A program made the position numbers and the translations under genes. A DNA stretch of 64,000 nucleotides. It comes from Alphaproteobacteria bacterium (lineage in GTDB: Bacteria > Pseudomonadota > Alphaproteobacteria > Rhizobiales > JAKIUO01). Each line of letters starts with the position of its first letter. Position 1 is the first letter of the stretch. Location: assembly GCA_024280895.1 (NCBI GenBank), contig JAJRPI010000072.1:1-64000 (forward strand), written 5' to 3'. Below, in pieces: positions 1-8,773 of this stretch. The notes beneath the pieces were generated by a model that saw nothing but the letters and a program-made list of their open reading frames with translations, was not told the origin of the DNA and made no database searches.

Positions 1-2634
1 CTGGCTGCCAACAACAAATCAAGGATGATCAACTCACCCTTGATCTATACATTATCCCTCACGGTCTATTGTACATCCTGGACGTTTTATGGGGCGGTGG
101 GATCGGCAGCACGCAACGGGCTTGAATTCCTGACGATCTATATTGGCCCGTCCCTGGTTTTCTTTGGCTGGTGGTTTATTTTGCGCAAGCTGGTGCGCAT
201 CAGCAAATCTCATCATATCACCTCGATTGCCGATTTCATCTCCTCGCGCTATGGCAAGAGCGCGCGCCTGGCCGCTTTGGTGACCATTATGGCGGTGATC
301 GGCACGACCCCCTATATCGCCTTGCAGCTTAAAGCCGTTGCCACCAGTTTCAATGTCATCACGCAAGGGCCAAACCTGCCAATTATCGCCTCTGATGTCG
401 CTCACAGTTTTTATTCCGATACGGGCTTTTGGGTCGCCGCCTCGATGGGCATTTTCCTTGTCTTGTTTGGCACCAGAACCGTTGGCGTTGAAGAACATCA
501 CCACGGGGTCGTGGCAGCCATCGCTATTGAGTCACTGGTCAAACTATTCGCCTTTCTCGCCGTTGGCATTTTTGTGATGTTCAGCGTGCGAGCGCCGGGC
601 GGCGGCAATGTGTTATCCGCCATCGCACTTGACCCAGCTCTCTCAGAGCGTTTTTCGTTTCCCGATCAGTTCGGGCCACGCTGGTTGACCATGCTGATCC
701 TGTCGGCCTCGGCGATCATCTGCCTGCCGCGCCAGTTTCAAATCACCGTTGTGGAAATTGCCAATGAGCGCAATCTGCAAAAGGCCTCCTGGCTGTTCCC
801 TCTATATCTTTTGCTGATCTCCTTGTTTGTTATTCCCATCGCGGTGGCCGGTCTAACCATTTTGCCCGCTGGCTCCAACCCCGATCAGTTTTTGCTCACC
901 GTTCCCATGGCTCTTGGCTATGAAGAGCTCTCCTTGCTGGCCTTTATCGGCGGCTTCTCATCGGCAACCTCCATGATGATGGTGGCCAGCATGGCCTTAT
1001 CGATCATGATCTCCAATCATCTTGTCATGCCGCTCCTGCTGCGCCTTCGTCACACAGAGCTGGAGCGGGGCGCGGATTTTACCGGCATCTTGCTGACCAT
1101 CCGGCGCATCAGCATCGCCGCCATCCTCATACTGGGCTATATCTATTATCGCTTCAGCACCGGCTCAGACGCGCTGGCCTCCATCGGCCTTATTGCCTTT
1201 GCCGCCTCTGCGCAGTTTTTGCCCGTTATCATTGGCGGCATCTTTTGGAAAAATGGCACGGAGCTTGGTGCCTTTGTCGGCCTCAGCGCCGGCTTTATCG
1301 TCTGGGCTTTCACCCTACTCTTACCAGTGTTCGAACATGCAGGCCTGATCAACGGCATACTTGAAAACGGCCTCTATGGCATCGCCTTTTTGCGCCCCGA
1401 AGCTTTATTTGGGGCGACCGGCTGGGACCCTTTGGTGCATTCCTTGTTCTGGAGCTATTGCGCCAATATCGGCATTTATATTTTCATCTCGCTGACCCTG
1501 AAGCCTGGGGCGCTGGAGCGATTGCAAGGCTCCTTGTTTGTCGATGCGTTCAAAACTCCGTTTAACCCGGACGTTCATCTTTCTGGTCGCTCGGTGCGCT
1601 CTGGCGAACTGGTGGCCCTTAGCCAGCGCATCCTTGGTACCGGCCCAACACAAAAACTGTTTCAAGAGTTTTCAAAAAAGCAAGGGGTCACAGGTTTGCC
1701 AGAACCCGATGCCTCGCTTGTCGCCGCTGTTGAACGCCAAATGGCTGGCAGTATTGGCGCGGCGTCCGCGCGCATCATGGTCTCACGTGTTATTGAGGGC
1801 GAAGAAATCGGCATTGATGAAATGATCGAGATTCTGGATGAGACGCAGCAGGTCATTGCTTACTCGCACCAGCTGGAACAAAAATCGCAACAGCTGGAAG
1901 AAACCACCGCCCGCCTGCGCGCCGCCAATGATCAGCTCAAACGCATGGATCGGCACAAGGATGATTTTTTGAGCCATGTCTCCCATGAGCTGCGCACCCC
2001 CATGACCTCGATCCGCAGTTTTTCGGAAATCCTGCTCGACACCGACAATCTGGACGGGCAAAAACATGAACAGTTCTTGAAAATCATCGTGTCTGAAAGC
2101 CAACGCCTGACACGCTTGCTCGACGAGATCCTTGATATCAATCTGCTCGAAAATGATTATGGTATGTGGGAAGCCAAATCCATCCAACCCTCGATTATCC
2201 TGCGAGAAGCCATTGCCTCTCTGGATGGTCTTGTACAGCAAAAAAATGTCACGCTAACCGACCGTTCAACCCCCAGCAGCTGGTCAACTCATGCCGACCC
2301 TGATCGTCTGAAACAGGTCTATATCAACATATTGTCCAACGCCATCAAGTTCAGCGACCAAAAACAGCCGCGCGTCTCTATCGATACGAGGGTCGAAAAT
2401 GGCAGTTTCAGCACTATCATTGCCGATAATGGCCCCGGCATCGCGCTCGACGATCAAAACGCCATCTTCGCTAAATATCAGCGCAAACAGCCAAGTGCAC
2501 AGGGCATTGGCCTGGGGCTAGCCATTTCCAAACAGATCATCACGCGCATGAAAGGCTCGATTGATGTTAGCTCCAAGCAAGGGCATGGCGCCGTCTTTAC
2601 GGTGACCATTCCCAATATTCGGGCAACCAAATAG
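1..2634 (+). CDS. Sodium:solute symporter-like sensor histidine kinase (5' end outside window)
   Basis: This is a membrane sensor kinase whose N-terminal half is a transporter-like domain of the sodium:solute symporter family and whose C-terminal half is a histidine kinase. The frame is open from base 1 through the first ATG at 25, and family members have one more membrane segment before this point, so the true start probably lies upstream of the window. About 12 hydrophobic segments fill residues 1-500. A coiled linker follows (about 610-640), then the H-box SHELRTPM near residue 652, the N-box NILSNAIKFS, and the ATP-binding motifs IADNGPGI and GIGLGLAISK. No receiver domain or response regulator gene is seen here. 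Such fusions are thought to sense a transported metabolite. The glyoxylate-cycle genes next to it make a C2 compound such as acetate an attractive but unproven ligand. Confidence 0.9.
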   Translation: MAANNKSRMINSPLIYTLSLTVYCTSWTFYGAVGSAARNGLEFLTIYIGPSLVFFGWWFILRKLVRISKSHHITSIADFISSRYGKSARLAALVTIMAVIGTTPYIALQLKAVATSFNVITQGPNLPIIASDVAHSFYSDTGFWVAASMGIFLVLFGTRTVGVEEHHHGVVAAIAIESLVKLFAFLAVGIFVMFSVRAPGGGNVLSAIALDPALSERFSFPDQFGPRWLTMLILSASAIICLPRQFQITVVEIANERNLQKASWLFPLYLLLISLFVIPIAVAGLTILPAGSNPDQFLLTVPMALGYEELSLLAFIGGFSSATSMMMVASMALSIMISNHLVMPLLLRLRHTELERGADFTGILLTIRRISIAAILILGYIYYRFSTGSDALASIGLIAFAASAQFLPVIIGGIFWKNGTELGAFVGLSAGFIVWAFTLLLPVFEHAGLINGILENGLYGIAFLRPEALFGATGWDPLVHSLFWSYCANIGIYIFISLTLKPGALERLQGSLFVDAFKTPFNPDVHLSGRSVRSGELVALSQRILGTGPTQKLFQEFSKKQGVTGLPEPDASLVAAVERQMAGSIGAASARIMVSRVIEGEEIGIDEMIEILDETQQVIAYSHQLEQKSQQLEETTARLRAANDQLKRMDRHKDDFLSHVSHELRTPMTSIRSFSEILLDTDNLDGQKHEQFLKIIVSESQRLTRLLDEILDINLLENDYGMWEAKSIQPSIILREAIASLDGLVQQKNVTLTDRSTPSSWSTHADPDRLKQVYINILSNAIKFSDQKQPRVSIDTRVENGSFSTIIADNGPGIALDDQNAIFAKYQRKQPSAQGIGLGLAISKQIITRMKGSIDVSSKQGHGAVFTVTIPNIRATK

Positions 2635-2675
2635 CGAGCCGACAACTGCCTCGCGACTACACCTAAACTTCAACA

Positions 2676-4862
2676 TCAATCCCTTTGCTTGGCCTGTATG
2701 CGCATGGCGTGCAAAATGGGTTCGGTATAGCCGCTTGGTTGCTCGCAGCCCTTGAAAACGAGATCGCAGGCGGCTTTAAAAGCGAGACTACCCTCAAAGT
2801 CATCGGCCCCATTCTTTTGATTTACAAGCGCTCGATAAGTCGGATCACCAGCATTTTGCTGATCGACCACACGCGCCATGCGCTGCATGCTTTCCATGAT
2901 CTGCTCGCTCGTGCAAATACCATGATGTAGCCAGTTGGCCATATGCTGCGAAGATATCCGCAAGGTAGCGCGATCTTCCATCAAACCTACATTATGAATG
3001 TCCGGCACTTTCGAACAGCCAATGCCAGCATCAATCCAGCGCGACACATAGCCAAGAATACCTTGGGCATTATTATCAAGCTCAAGCGCTATTTCGTCGG
3101 CGCTCCATGAGGGGTTTGCGGCAACAGGAATTTCCAAAAGCTGATCGAGCGTCGCGCGGCTTTGCCCTTGCAGAGCGGCTTGGCGATCCGCGACCAGCAC
3201 CTCATGATAATGAAGAGCATGCAAAACCGCAGCTGTTGGCGAGGGCACCCATGCGGTGTTGGCGCCAGCCTTTGGATGCGCGCCTTTTTGCTCCAGCATA
3301 TCAGACATCAAATCCGGCATGGCCCACATGCCCTTGCCGATCTGCGCATGCCCCGGCAAGCCACAAGCCAGTCCCACATCCACATTCCAGTCTTCGTAGG
3401 CACCAATCCAGGTAGCGCTTTTCATATCGCCCTTGCGCACCATCGGTCCCGCTTCCATCGAAGTGTGGATCTCGTCGCCCGTGCGATCAAGAAACCCGGT
3501 ATTGATGAAAAAGATACGTTCACTAGTTGCGCGGATACATTCCTTCAGGTTCAGCGTCGTGCGCCGCTCTTCATCCATGATGCCAATCTTGATGGTATTG
3601 GTCTCTAGCTCCAGCAATTGCTCTATGCGTGAAAATAGCTCATGGGTAAAAGCCGCCTCACGAGGGCCGTGCATTTTCGGCTTGACGATATAGATAGATC
3701 CCGCGCGACTATTCCGCAGGCCCCCTGGCCTGTCCAGATCATGAAGCGCCATAAGGCTGGTAAAGATGCCATCAAGGATCCCTTCAAAAACCGGGTGCCC
3801 GCGCTCATCACGCAAAATATCTATGGTCATCAGATGCCCCACATTGCGCACCAGCATCAAGGCACGCCCGCTCAACGTGAAGCGCCCCCCCTCGCAACCT
3901 CGATAAACGCGGTCATCATTCAGCGTGCGCGTAATAATCTCGCTTTTTTTCTCGATCGTTTGCGATAGATCGCCCTTCATAAGGCCAAGCCAGTTACGAT
4001 AAACGCCAATTTTGTCACTGGTATCCACTACCGCCACACTGTCTTCGCAATCCATGATGGTTGAAAGGGCAGCCTCGACCACCAGATCCGCGATACCGGC
4101 ACGGTCCTGCTTGCCAATCAACGAGTTCCGATCGATACGAATTTCCACATGCAAGCCGTGATTGCGCAGCAAAATGCCGCGAGGATTTTTAGAACTTCCC
4201 CGATAGCCCGCCAGCTGCTTGTTGTCCGCAAGAGTGGTTGCCTGCCCGTCGGACAATTCAACCATTAGCGCTCCATCGACAATCGTTAGGGAGGCCGCAT
4301 CTGCGTAAGACCCCAATGCGAGAGGAAAAGAGCGATCCAGGAAGCGTCGCCCAAAGGCGATCACTTTTTCACCCCGCTCTGGAACATAGTCACCAGAGGG
4401 AGCTTGCCCATCGTAAGGAATGGCATCGGTGCCATATAGTGCATCGTACAAACTACCCCAGCGCGCATTGACAGCATTGAGGGCATATCTCGCATTGCTC
4501 ACCGGCACGACGAGCTGCGGACCGGCAATGTCGGCGATCTCCACATCGACATTTTTTGTCGTAACGCTAAAATCTTCACCCTCAGCTTCCAGATAGCCGA
4601 TTTCCAGCAAAAAGCTGCTATAGGCGTTTGCATCAATAGGTTGGTTTTTATGCGAGAGATGCCAGGCGTCAATTTTTGTTTGCAGGGCCTCTCGCTCTTC
4701 CAGCAATGCCTTATTGACCGGCGTAAGATCATTGACGATCTGCGCGACGCCTTGCCAAAATTCGCGCTCGTCAATCGGCAGACCCGGCAAAGCTTCATCC
4801 TTGATGAAAGCGGCAAATTCTGGATTGATAGTAAGACCTTCAACGGTCAATTCTCGTGTCAT
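2676..4862 (-). CDS. glcB: Malate synthase G
   Basis: Condenses glyoxylate with acetyl-CoA to give malate, the second step of the glyoxylate bypass and the exit for glyoxylate made by glycolate oxidase. The protein is 728 residues, the usual length for the monomeric G form, and is recognisable throughout (for example [10 protein letters not shown] and [14 protein letters not shown]). The ORF track begins 75 codons earlier, but that extension is not malate-synthase-like and overlaps the end of the regulator gene. The start at 4862 ([10 protein letters not shown]) matches the family and follows an AAGGGAT stretch. The gene lies 40 bases downstream of the ScfR/RamB-like regulator on the same strand and may be co-transcribed with it. 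Confidence 0.96.
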   Translation of the reverse strand: MTRELTVEGLTINPEFAAFIKDEALPGLPIDEREFWQGVAQIVNDLTPVNKALLEEREALQTKIDAWHLSHKNQPIDANAYSSFLLEIGYLEAEGEDFSVTTKNVDVEIADIAGPQLVVPVSNARYALNAVNARWGSLYDALYGTDAIPYDGQAPSGDYVPERGEKVIAFGRRFLDRSFPLALGSYADAASLTIVDGALMVELSDGQATTLADNKQLAGYRGSSKNPRGILLRNHGLHVEIRIDRNSLIGKQDRAGIADLVVEAALSTIMDCEDSVAVVDTSDKIGVYRNWLGLMKGDLSQTIEKKSEIITRTLNDDRVYRGCEGGRFTLSGRALMLVRNVGHLMTIDILRDERGHPVFEGILDGIFTSLMALHDLDRPGGLRNSRAGSIYIVKPKMHGPREAAFTHELFSRIEQLLELETNTIKIGIMDEERRTTLNLKECIRATSERIFFINTGFLDRTGDEIHTSMEAGPMVRKGDMKSATWIGAYEDWNVDVGLACGLPGHAQIGKGMWAMPDLMSDMLEQKGAHPKAGANTAWVPSPTAAVLHALHYHEVLVADRQAALQGQSRATLDQLLEIPVAANPSWSADEIALELDNNAQGILGYVSRWIDAGIGCSKVPDIHNVGLMEDRATLRISSQHMANWLHHGICTSEQIMESMQRMARVVDQQNAGDPTYRALVNQKNGADDFEGSLAFKAACDLVFKGCEQPSGYTEPILHAMRIQAKQRD

Positions 4863-4902
4863 ATCACGATCCCTTATTGTTATTATTATTTGAGTTGGGC
4901 GA

Positions 4903-6318
4903 TTAGGCGGAGATATAAGCTGAGGCACCACGCCTGTTAGCGTCAAGATTGAGCTTATGATGAGCGGGCGGGAAAGCGCGCTCGGAACACTCAAGCCGCG
5001 GACATACCCGGCATGAAATACCAATCGGCACGATATTGCGCGCATCATCGAGTTGAATACCGTCCGAATAAACCAGCTGCCTGGCATATTCTATATCGAC
5101 GCCAAGGCCGATGGACAAATGACGCATCTGTGCGCCATAGCGGTTTTCACCTTTGACAATGGTGCGCGCGATACAAAAGAACCGCTTGCGGTCAGGCATC
5201 TCGGAAATCTGCACATTGATATTGCCGGGATGCAAAAATGCCGTATAGACATTCCAGCGTGGACAGGCACCAGAATGACGCGGAATATGGATACCGGACA
5301 AAGAAAAACGCTTGGAAATATTGCCGGCAATGTCCGAGCGCACCATATGAAAAGGCAAGCCCTTGGCACCGGGTTTTTGCAAGGTGGTGAGGCGATGACA
5401 TGTTTGCTCGAAGCTGACAAAAAACTGCTGCGATAGCAGATCAATATCATATCGCACACTCTTTGCCGCTGACAAAATCTGTTCATAGGGCATCAAGATC
5501 GCCCCAGCGCAATAATTGGCGAGCGCCGTTTTAGCAAGAATTTGCGCATCCATGCTGGGAAAATTACCTTCACTGACAAGGGTCTCGATCTCATGCTCAC
5601 CCGCCAGTAACGCGGTTTGTACCGCCACTTGAAACGCCCGGCTACGCGAAGACAGGTTTTGCGCAATCTCCAGCTTGCGGCTAGAGGGATCAAAACGCCG
5701 CGCCAAACGATTTGGCAGACCGACAAATCTGGTGTGAACATCAAACGCGTTGAGCAAAAACGTCACCAACCCCTGCATGCGCTCATCGTCAGATTGAGCA
5801 AAATCCGAGCGCACTCTTGTGGCGACCTTTTCCAGACTTGGAAAAAAATTGGAATTGGCCTGTAAAAAATCCGACACCGGCTCACTTGCCAAGCCAGGCT
5901 GTTCGCCCTCTTCTTCGCTTGCACTCTCACTACTTGCGCCATTTTTTTTCAACCGCTGAAAGCTGTCATAAAGATGCAATAGAGCCTTGGCGATGGCCGG
6001 ATTTGAGCTCACCACATCGCGCACATCCATATTGGTAATATCGATATCAGCGAAAATATCGTCGCCAAAACACTCCATCAGATCATTGGCCACACTGGCC
6101 TCGTCGCCCTCAGACAGATCGGTAATTTCGAGACCAAAATAACCCGCCAGCTTCAATAAAAGCGGCACCGTGACATTGCGCCGATTATGCTCAATCAGAT
6201 TGAGATAGCTGGGAGAAATACCAAGGGCGGAGGCCAGATCAGACTGGTTCATGCTGCGCTGGCGACGCAAGCGCCTGATCTTCCCGCCAATGCGGGGTTG
6301 GGCCGAAACATTTGCCAT
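4903..6318 (-). CDS. ScfR/RamB-type XRE transcriptional regulator of C2 metabolism
   Basis: A DNA-binding regulator of 471 residues. An XRE helix-turn-helix occupies about residues 9-66 ([20 protein letters not shown]). The middle region resembles the IrrE/M78 peptidase fold but has no HEXXH zinc site, so it is probably a ligand-sensing domain. The C-terminus carries the Cys-rich signature [16 protein letters not shown] of the short-chain fatty acyl regulator family (DUF2083). Relatives such as RamB control isocitrate lyase and malate synthase in response to acetate or acyl-CoA status. The position between glcB and aceA supports the same job. Start at 6318 follows a strong GAGGAG site. The upstream region holds clustered TTTACA repeats that could be its operator. 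Confidence 0.9.
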   Translation of the reverse strand: MANVSAQPRIGGKIRRLRRQRSMNQSDLASALGISPSYLNLIEHNRRNVTVPLLLKLAGYFGLEITDLSEGDEASVANDLMECFGDDIFADIDITNMDVRDVVSSNPAIAKALLHLYDSFQRLKKNGASSESASEEEGEQPGLASEPVSDFLQANSNFFPSLEKVATRVRSDFAQSDDERMQGLVTFLLNAFDVHTRFVGLPNRLARRFDPSSRKLEIAQNLSSRSRAFQVAVQTALLAGEHEIETLVSEGNFPSMDAQILAKTALANYCAGAILMPYEQILSAAKSVRYDIDLLSQQFFVSFEQTCHRLTTLQKPGAKGLPFHMVRSDIAGNISKRFSLSGIHIPRHSGACPRWNVYTAFLHPGNINVQISEMPDRKRFFCIARTIVKGENRYGAQMRHLSIGLGVDIEYARQLVYSDGIQLDDARNIVPIGISCRVCPRLECSERAFPPAHHKLNLDANRRGASAYISA

Positions 6319-6386
6319 ATCTTCTCCTCAGGGCAATGATCACGACAGGCGCATGATCAAACATTCAACATGTATAATTTTCAAAC

Positions 6387-6484
6387 TTTACAAAATAGAC
6401 CGGATTGACTGTAAATTATTTACACCTTTACAAGCGCTATAGCTGAATTATCTTGCGCTTTACTTTGGATGTCAATATTTTACA
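6387..6484. promoter_or_regulatory. Candidate operator: clustered TTTACA half-sites with a perfect palindrome
   Basis: TTTACA occurs at 6387, 6419, 6427 and 6479. The copy at 6419 pairs with TGTAAA at 6410 to form the palindrome TGTAAATTATTTACA (6-base arms, 3-base spacer). The cluster lies in the 274-base region between the divergent regulator gene and the small ORF that precedes aceA. Repeated half-sites in a shared divergent promoter region are typical of a local regulator's binding site. That the neighbouring ScfR/RamB-like protein binds here is inference. RamB sites described in Corynebacterium have a different core, centred on TTTGCAAA. Confidence 0.45.
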
Positions 6485-6592
6485 GACATGATGTTAATTC
6501 AGGCAACAAGCCGTGTGAGTAACAGTTCTGATCTCTAAAGCTGATAAGCACATGAGGTTATGTCAAAGCAAGTCAATTAAAGGAATGACAAG

Positions 6593-6850
6593 ATGACACT
6601 TCAGGAAACCACGACCCCGCAGACTTCTCCTTTGCAAAACGAGTGCATTACAATTATTGCCCGCAGTCCCGGACAAGCTCTTAAAGAGTTTCACCGTCGC
6701 GGTCTTGGTAAGCAGGGTTATGCGATTTGCGGCCGTGTGGTTCCCCACAAATTTGAAGTGATCAATGATGATGGCGCGTCCGAAGAGCTGTTCAATGGCG
6801 AACATTTTTATTCGGCGACGTTTTTCCGCAGGGAAGAACAGCCCCGCTAG
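6593..6850 (+). CDS. Small conserved-looking protein upstream of aceA, function unknown
   Basis: An 85-residue protein I cannot name. It has no signal peptide and no membrane segment. It contains two cysteines (NECITI, AICGRV) and reads like a small compact alpha/beta domain ending in YSATFFRREE. It is preceded by AAAGGA at a usable distance from the ATG. It lies on the same strand as isocitrate lyase, 245 bases ahead of the aceA start, and downstream of the TTTACA cluster, so expression with the glyoxylate bypass is plausible. A regulatory or accessory role for the bypass is inference from position only. Confidence 0.72.
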   Translation: MTLQETTTPQTSPLQNECITIIARSPGQALKEFHRRGLGKQGYAICGRVVPHKFEVINDDGASEELFNGEHFYSATFFRREEQPR

Positions 6851-6870
6851 TCTCGCGTAGATTTCTCTCT

Positions 6871-6906
6871 GAGTGATTTTGCGGCATCCAAACTGGGAAA
6901 TCACTC
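6871..6906 (+). other. Stable hairpin in the leader between the small ORF and aceA
   Basis: GAGTGATTT at 6871-6879 pairs perfectly with AAATCACTC at 6898-6906 around an 18-base loop. No T-run follows, so it does not look like a simple intrinsic terminator. It lies in the 245-base stretch before isocitrate lyase and could protect or process the mRNA, or attenuate transcription. A second small hairpin (CCACTT...AAGTGG) lies near 6982-7000. Confidence 0.4.
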
Positions 6907-7095
6907 TCCTCTCTTCCTTCCAACTAAACCTCTCATCAACAGCTCTTGCGAGTTTTTGATGGAAGGTTTCTTTTTGCCTTTCCACTTGATTTGGAAGTGG
7001 GGCCATTTGGCTTGGAAGAGCAACCGCACAGCCATCAATATTCTTAAAGAATCGAAAATCCCATGAAGCCAATGATCTTATCCAAAGACCAAACC

Positions 7096-8691
7096 ATGTC
7101 GCAATATCAAGACGACATCAAAAACACATCGACCCTGAAAGAGGCACAAGGTAAATCCTGGGATGCTATCAGCTCCCAATCTGTCGCCCGCATGCGCGCG
7201 CAGAACAGATTTAAAACGGGGCTGGATATTGCCCAATATACCGCTGACATCATGCGCGCCGATATGGACCGATATGATGCAGATAGCGCCAACTACACCC
7301 AATCGCTTGGATGCTGGCACGGCTTTATCGGCCAACAAAAAATGATCTCTATCAAAAAGCATTTTGGTGGCCAGACCGATGGCCGCTATTTGTACCTGTC
7401 GGGCTGGATGGTGGCGGCGCTGCGATCGCAGTTTGGCCCCCTGCCCGATCAGTCCATGCACGAAAAGACATCTGTGGCAGCACTGATCGCTGAGCTTTAC
7501 ACCTTCCTTCGCCAAGCAGACGCGCGGGAGCTGGGAGGCTTGTTCCGCGAACTGGATGCAGCCAAAGCCGCTGGCGATAGCGCCAAAGAAAAAGTTACAC
7601 AAGAGGCTATCGATGGCCATGTCACCCATGTAGTGCCGATCATTGCAGATATTGACGCGGGCTTTGGCAATGCGGAAGCAACCTATCTCATGGCCAAGCA
7701 GATGATTGAAGCTGGTGCCTGTTGCATCCAGATCGAAAATCAGGTGTCGGACGAAAAACAATGCGGCCATCAAGATGGCAAGGTCACCGTGCCTCATGTC
7801 GATTTTATCGCCAAGCTGCGCGCCGTTCGTTACGCCTTTCTTGAACTTGGCATTGATAATGGCATCATCGTCGCGCGCACAGATAGCCTGGGCGCTGGCC
7901 TCACCAAACAAATCGCCGTCACCAGCGAACCTGGAGATCTTGGCGACCAGTATAACGCTTTCCTTGATTGCGAAGAAATATCACAAGAGAGCATGAAAAA
8001 TGGCGATGTCATTCTCAAGCAGAACGGCAAACTGGTGCGTCCAAAGCGTCTTCCCAGTAATCTGTTCCAGTTCAAGCAAGGCACTGGCGAAGCACGCTGC
8101 GTGCTTGATAGCATCACCTCTTTGCAAAATGGGGCCGACCTTTTGTGGATCGAAACGGAAAAACCTCATATCGAGCAAATCGGCGGTATGGTCAATGCAA
8201 TCCGCGAGGTCATTCCTAACGCCAAGCTGGTCTACAATAATAGCCCCTCGTTCAACTGGACCCTCAACTTCCGTCAGCAAATGTTTGATGCCATGAGTGA
8301 GGCCGGTGAAGATGTCTCGGCGTATAATCGGGATGATCTGATGGATGCCAAATATGATGAAACAGATTTGGGCATGCGGGCCGATGATAAAATCCGTACC
8401 TTCCAGGCCGATGCGGCACGTGAAGCAGGGATCTTCCATCACCTCATCACGCTACCGACCTATCACACTGCGGCACTCTCAACCGATAATCTGTCAAAAG
8501 AATATTTCGGCGAGCAGGGTATGCTTGGCTACGTCCTTGGGGTGCAGCGCAAAGAGATCCGCGAAGGCATCGCCTGCGTCAAACATCAAAACATGTCAGG
8601 TTCCGACATCGGTGATGATCACAAGGAAGCGTTCTGCGGTGATGCTGCGTTAAAAGCTGGCGGTAAAGACAACACCATGAACCAGTTCTAA
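7096..8691 (+). CDS. aceA: Isocitrate lyase (long, about 530-residue type)
   Basis: Cleaves isocitrate to glyoxylate and succinate, the first step of the glyoxylate bypass. The protein shows the catalytic cysteine loop as KQCGH (around residue 230), the metal/substrate region IADIDAGFGN, and VARTDSLGA. At 531 residues from the chosen start it belongs to the longer subgroup known from Pseudomonas, with about 100 residues more than the E. coli enzyme. The ORF track begins at 7063. I prefer the ATG at 7096 (MSQYQDDIKN), because the 11 residues before it look non-conserved, although neither start has a strong ribosome-binding site. A strong terminator follows at 8737. Confidence 0.94.
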   Translation: MSQYQDDIKNTSTLKEAQGKSWDAISSQSVARMRAQNRFKTGLDIAQYTADIMRADMDRYDADSANYTQSLGCWHGFIGQQKMISIKKHFGGQTDGRYLYLSGWMVAALRSQFGPLPDQSMHEKTSVAALIAELYTFLRQADARELGGLFRELDAAKAAGDSAKEKVTQEAIDGHVTHVVPIIADIDAGFGNAEATYLMAKQMIEAGACCIQIENQVSDEKQCGHQDGKVTVPHVDFIAKLRAVRYAFLELGIDNGIIVARTDSLGAGLTKQIAVTSEPGDLGDQYNAFLDCEEISQESMKNGDVILKQNGKLVRPKRLPSNLFQFKQGTGEARCVLDSITSLQNGADLLWIETEKPHIEQIGGMVNAIREVIPNAKLVYNNSPSFNWTLNFRQQMFDAMSEAGEDVSAYNRDDLMDAKYDETDLGMRADDKIRTFQADAAREAGIFHHLITLPTYHTAALSTDNLSKEYFGEQGMLGYVLGVQRKEIREGIACVKHQNMSGSDIGDDHKEAFCGDAALKAGGKDNTMNQF

Positions 8692-8736
8692 AACAAGGTT
8701 TTCGCTCAATAATAAGAATGAGGCCAAACAACCTTG

Positions 8737-8765
8737 GGGCCGGTTCATTTGAACCGGCCCTTTTT
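8737..8765 (+). terminator. Intrinsic terminator after aceA
   Basis: GGGCCGGTTC pairs perfectly with GAACCGGCCC around an ATTT loop and is followed by TTTTT. It lies 46 bases after the aceA stop and just before the end of the convergent helicase gene. Confidence 0.93.
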
Positions 8766-8773
8766 CTTTTGTT

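Noticed and set aside
52-504. Minus-strand 150-codon ORF opposite the histidine kinase
   Set aside because: It lies wholly inside the kinase gene on the other strand, its composition is shadow-like and it has no ribosome-binding site.
4863-5087. N-terminal extension of malate synthase G in the ORF track
   Set aside because: The extra 75 residues are not family-like and overlap the regulator gene; the ATG at 4862 fits.
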